The position numbers were made by a program, and so were the translations under genes. Source: a bacterium (lineage in GTDB: Bacteria; Bacteroidota; Ignavibacteria; Kapaibacteriales; UBA2268). Taken from it: 18,993 bases of DNA. The notes beneath the pieces are model-generated. The model saw only the letters and a program-made list of their open reading frames with translations, made no database searches and had not been told where the DNA came from. Numbering within the stretch: the first letter of the stretch is position 1; every line of letters begins with the position of its first letter. Of this stretch, positions 16,192 to 18,993 are shown in pieces. The stretch covers positions 1 through 18,993 of the forward strand of contig JAUHXN010000021.1 of assembly GCA_030426865.1 (NCBI GenBank), read 5' to 3'.

Positions 16192-17511
16192 ATGAGTACT
16201 TCTACCAAAGATAGACTAAAAGAACTAGAAATAGAACTATCAAATCTAAAAGAAACAAGAAATATATTAAAAGCGAAATGGGAATCTGAGAAAGGTAAAC
16301 TACAAGAGATTCGCACATTCAAAGAAGAAATAGACGCACTAAAAACAGAAGCCGACAGATACGAAAGAGAAGGTAATCTAGATAAAGTCGCCGAAATCCG
16401 CTATGGTAAAATACATCAGCTTGAATCAAAAATAACTAAAGCTAATGATGAATTAGAAGAGTTACAAAAAAACAGTCATCTACTCAAAGAGCAAGTTACC
16501 GAAGAGGACATAGCTGAAATAGTATCCAAATGGACTGGAATACCTGTCTCAAAGATGATAGAAAGCGAAAAGCAAAAACTTCTAAAAATGGAAGATCTAC
16601 TGCACGAAAGAGTAGTAGGCCAAGAAGAAGCCGTAGCCGCTGTATCTAATTCTATTCGCCGCTCAAGAGCCGGTTTGCAAGATGAGAATCGTCCAATTGG
16701 CTCATTCATCTTCATAGGTACAACTGGTGTTGGTAAGACGGAATTAGCGAAGGCATTAGCTGAATATCTATTCGATGATGAGAATGCAATAATCCGATTG
16801 GATATGAGCGAGTACATGGATAAATTCTCCGTAACTCGTCTGATAGGTGCACCGCCGGGCTATGTCGGCTATGATGAGGGTGGACAACTAACAGAAAATG
16901 TACGCCGTAAGCAATATAGCGTTATCTTACTCGATGAGATTGAGAAGGCGCATCCCGATGTGTTCAATATCTTGCTGCAAGTGCTTGATGATGGCCGCTT
17001 GACTGATAGCAAAGGACGAACAGTTAATTTCAAAAATACGATTATTATTATGACTTCAAACCTGGGTACAGAGTTCTTGACTAGTAAAATGGGGGAGATG
17101 AACTCTGATAACCGCGAGCAACTGTTAGTAGAAGCAAGAGAGCAAATAATTGGAAAAATGAAGCAGGTAATGCGTCCAGAATTCCTCAATAGAATAGATG
17201 AAGTTGTTATGTTCAAGCCATTACTCAAAGAGGAAGTGGCAAATATTGCAAAACTACAATTCAATATATTAGCAGAAAGATTATCGAAGCAAAATCTGAA
17301 ATTAGAGATTACCGATGAGGCCTTGAAATGGTTAGCCGAGATAAGCTATGATGTAAACTATGGAGCTCGTCCTATTAAGCGGACTATTCAGAAGAAAATA
17401 ACAGATCCTCTTTCAATGAATGTGCTTTCTGGCGAAATAAAAGAGAAAGGAACAATAATAGTGGACACTGATGGCGATGGTAAGTTTATATTCAAAATAG
17501 AAAATAATTAA
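16192..17511 (+). CDS. ClpB-like AAA+ protein lacking the N-domain and NBD1
   Basis: This 439-residue protein corresponds to the C-terminal half of ClpB (usually about 860 residues), the disaggregase that works with DnaK. It begins inside the coiled-coil middle domain (about 1-105, including GNLDKVAEIRYGK), then continues through TEEDIAEIVSKWTGIPVSKM into the second AAA+ domain. All NBD2 motifs look intact: Walker A GTTGVGKT (176-183), pore loop GYVGYDEGG (223-231), Walker B VILLDE (244-249), sensor 1 TSN (288-290), arginine finger RPEFLNR (328-334) and sensor 2 GARPIKR (391-397). It starts with its own ATG, a terminator lies just upstream, and no remnant of NBD1 is seen before it. Missing NBD1 removes the usual first ATPase ring. 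Either it is a truncated duplicate that still folds, or a single-ring unfoldase. A full-length clpB is expected elsewhere in the genome. Confidence 0.88.
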   Translation: MSTSTKDRLKELEIELSNLKETRNILKAKWESEKGKLQEIRTFKEEIDALKTEADRYEREGNLDKVAEIRYGKIHQLESKITKANDELEELQKNSHLLKEQVTEEDIAEIVSKWTGIPVSKMIESEKQKLLKMEDLLHERVVGQEEAVAAVSNSIRRSRAGLQDENRPIGSFIFIGTTGVGKTELAKALAEYLFDDENAIIRLDMSEYMDKFSVTRLIGAPPGYVGYDEGGQLTENVRRKQYSVILLDEIEKAHPDVFNILLQVLDDGRLTDSKGRTVNFKNTIIIMTSNLGTEFLTSKMGEMNSDNREQLLVEAREQIIGKMKQVMRPEFLNRIDEVVMFKPLLKEEVANIAKLQFNILAERLSKQNLKLEITDEALKWLAEISYDVNYGARPIKRTIQKKITDPLSMNVLSGEIKEKGTIIVDTDGDGKFIFKIENN

Positions 17512-17519
17512 TTTCGGGA

Positions 17520-17549
17520 ATGGGAAATGCAATAGTATTTCCCATTTTT
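17520..17549 (+). terminator. Rho-independent terminator of the ClpB-like gene
   Basis: A perfect 9-bp stem ATGGGAAAT/ATTTCCCAT (17520-17528 with 17537-17545, 8-nt loop) followed by TTTTT. The T tract overlaps the stop region of the convergent gene at 17548-18051. On the minus strand no T run follows, so it serves mainly the plus strand. Confidence 0.85.
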
Positions 17550-18051
17550 ACATACATATCTCTAATGGGTCTAGTATTTTCTTCTTCTCTTCTATTATAG
17601 CTTTTGCTTTTTCTATTTCACTTTCGTCTAGTGACTCTCTTATAACTTGTCTTCTGGAGTTTACATTTTGTATAGGGTCATAGTATGCAGCTAGTTCGGC
17701 CCAAACGTATGACATTATTGTCCAATGCTTGTCATAGCTTTGTTTCTCGAAGTATATCACAGAAAGCATTCCCATAGCTCTACCATATTTTAGCTCCGAA
17801 GCTTTTAGTAGATAGAGTTCCGCCAAAGAATCATTTGCCATTGATAAACTTGTATCTGCATAGCAAAAACCAACTATATATTGTGAAACGCAGTCATTTG
17901 AATCTCTAGCATATTTCTCTAGATGTTTAAATGCTTTTTCATAATTTTTAGCATTAAATGCCTCTAAACCTCGTTGGAAATCGGTTACTTGAGCTGTGAC
18001 TGAAATAGAACAAATAATCCCAATAAGTATCAGATATTTAAGCAATTTCAT
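17548..18051 (-). CDS. Secreted Sel1/TPR-like repeat protein
   Basis: This 167-residue protein has a signal peptide (MKLLKYLILIGIICSISVTA). A TPR-like helix pair (FQRGLEAFNAKNYEKAFKHL) is followed by Sel1-like helices, including a segment at about residues 89-120 (GRAMGMLSVIYFE through WAELAAYYD). The A-x-W-x-x-L-A-A pattern matches the second helix of Sel1 repeats. Such proteins are periplasmic scaffolds for protein-protein contacts; the partner here is unknown. It converges on the ClpB-like gene and has its own -7 promoter candidate. Confidence 0.75.
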   Translation of the reverse strand: MKLLKYLILIGIICSISVTAQVTDFQRGLEAFNAKNYEKAFKHLEKYARDSNDCVSQYIVGFCYADTSLSMANDSLAELYLLKASELKYGRAMGMLSVIYFEKQSYDKHWTIMSYVWAELAAYYDPIQNVNSRRQVIRESLDESEIEKAKAIIEEKKKILDPLEICM

Positions 18052-18086
18052 TTAATCTTAGTATGTTATTTTTGCAAGTCATATCG

Positions 18087-18094
18087 CAAATATA
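18087..18094 (-). promoter_or_regulatory. Candidate -7 promoter element of the Sel1-like gene
   Basis: The minus strand reads TATATTTG, an exact match to TAnnTTTG, 35 bp upstream of the ATG at 18051. No clear TTTG is seen at -33. Confidence 0.4.
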
Positions 18095-18114
18095 CGTATT
18101 ATCTATAAATATTG

Positions 18115-18993
18115 TTATTCTTTGCAATATTTACTTCTATATTCGATTGGTGTCATACCAGTTATTTTTTTAAAAGTGGTTCTAAAAGCTTTATTATCAG
18201 AGTAACCTACATCATACATTACTTCAGTTATATTCTTATTACTCAATTCGAAACTGCGCTTGGCTGCTTCTATTTTAATTCTTTGTATATATTCGAGTAC
18301 CGTATTATTAGTCGCCTTTTTGAATCTTCTTTCTAGACTTCTCCTACCTAATGAAGATTTCTCAGCCAAATCTGACACAGTAATTCTATCTTTCAAATTT
18401 GACTCTATTATGTTCTGAACTTCTAAAACTTGATTGTCATCATGATTCTTCTGTCCTTCGAACATCATAAATCTCGACTGATTGTCTCTATCAATATCAA
18501 TAGCAAAGAACTTTGCCGCCAATATTGCGGTATCTCTATTCGTATATTTTTCGACTAAGTAAAGTAGTAATGCCCAATATGAATTAGCCCCACCACTTGA
18601 GTAAATGCCGTTCTCTTCTGTAATTATAGTATAATCTACTAATTCGACATCTGGGAAGAATGCCCTGAACTGATTAGCACTAACCCAATGTGAAGAACAC
18701 TTTTTACCACTTAACAATCCTGTGGAAGCCAATAAAAATGAACCAACACAAAGTGAGGCCAATTCTGCCCCTTTCTCGTAGTGATTAATAAGCCAAGGTA
18801 TATATTCCAAATTCTTTTCTATTGCTTTCCCAAAATCACCGCTAATTGCAGGTATTATAATCAAATCAGTTTTGCTTACTTCATCAATAGTTTTATCTAC
18901 ATTGACAGTATAGAGATTGTTCTCAAGTTCTATATGCTTTTTGAGACCTATCACTTCTATATCGAATAATTTTTCTTTACCTTGTTGCTTTAG
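18115..18993 (-). CDS. GlxA/FtrA-type AraC-family regulator, 5' end cut by window edge
   Basis: The frame stays open to the right edge (residues just inside the edge read QQGKEKLFDIEVIGLKKHIE), so a GTG start at 18954 is not needed and the true start lies outside; 292 residues are visible. The N-terminal part is a DJ-1/PfpI-like domain (DLIIIPAISGDF, then ASLCVGSFLLASTGLLSGK with the nucleophile-elbow cysteine, then SSHW). The C-terminal ~100 residues are a double helix-turn-helix AraC domain (VSDLAEKSSLGRRSLERRFK and FELSNKNITEVMYDVGYSD, ending GMTPIEYRSKYC). This is the GlxA layout: cytoplasmic transcription regulators whose amidase-like domain senses a ligand and is usually not catalytic. 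The regulon is unknown. Confidence 0.9.
   Translation of the reverse strand, partial: LKQQGKEKLFDIEVIGLKKHIELENNLYTVNVDKTIDEVSKTDLIIIPAISGDFGKAIEKNLEYIPWLINHYEKGAELASLCVGSFLLASTGLLSGKKCSSHWVSANQFRAFFPDVELVDYTIITEENGIYSSGGANSYWALLLYLVEKYTNRDTAILAAKFFAIDIDRDNQSRFMMFEGQKNHDDNQVLEVQNIIESNLKDRITVSDLAEKSSLGRRSLERRFKKATNNTVLEYIQRIKIEAAKRSFELSNKNITEVMYDVGYSDNKAFRTTFKKITGMTPIEYRSKYCKE

Noticed and set aside
14226..17264. Minus-strand frames of 60-130 codons within the large T9SS gene and the ClpB-like gene
   Set aside because: They are shadows of strongly supported plus-strand genes, with no ribosome site or domain of their own.
16192..17511. ClpA, ClpC or ClpX
   Set aside because: The middle-domain segment and the EIVSKWTGIPV and RRSRAG sequences match ClpB. 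I see no ClpX zinc-binding domain and no tripeptide loop typical of ClpP-binding chaperones.
18115..18954. Complete AraC regulator starting at GTG 18954
   Set aside because: The frame continues upstream to the window edge with family-like sequence, so the start is outside the window.

Overview
The window is AT-rich DNA from a member of the Bacteroidota or a close relative in the FCB group (Kapabacteria and Ignavibacteria are possible). The evidence is three large secreted proteins ending in type IX secretion (T9SS) type A sorting domains, a TonB-dependent receptor with an N-terminal carboxypeptidase-regulatory-like domain, and candidate promoters of the Bacteroidota TAnnTTTG type. No rRNA, tRNA, CRISPR array, transposase gene or phage gene was found.

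Layout. 1-309: start of a small membrane-anchored protein cut by the left edge. 449-4999, minus strand: two T9SS cargo proteins, one with Asp-box (BNR-like) repeats and one made of two tandem copies of a ~447-residue unit. Their 3' ends share an 87-bp near-identical segment that carries the terminator. 5038-7902, minus strand: a TonB-dependent receptor, 38 bp upstream of the duplicated T9SS protein and probably co-transcribed with it. 7903-8450: a long leader and promoter region with a closed-stem RNA or MITE-like element, a candidate -7 element, and two sets of TTAACA half-sites at an 11-bp period that look like PHO boxes. 8451-10623, minus strand: a tight four-gene group of unknown small secreted or membrane proteins, followed by an orphan tail fragment resembling the end of its first gene. 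10690-10875: a cluster of REP-like palindromes. 10974-12326, plus strand: asparaginyl-tRNA synthetase. 12637-16062, plus strand: a 1141-residue T9SS adhesin-like protein. 16192-17511, plus strand: a stand-alone C-terminal half of ClpB. 17548-18051, minus strand: a secreted Sel1/TPR-like protein. 18115-18993, minus strand: a GlxA/FtrA-type AraC regulator cut by the right edge.

The most interesting locus is 1937-8330. A receptor and a surface-exposed, internally duplicated T9SS partner lie behind PHO-box-like repeats and a structured leader. The working hypothesis, inferred and not shown, is a two-part outer-membrane uptake system controlled by a PhoB/PhoP-type response regulator, analogous in layout to SusC/SusD but with a T9SS-delivered partner instead of a SusD lipoprotein. 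The second most interesting item is the ClpB half-protein, which keeps every NBD2 motif but has no N-domain or NBD1.
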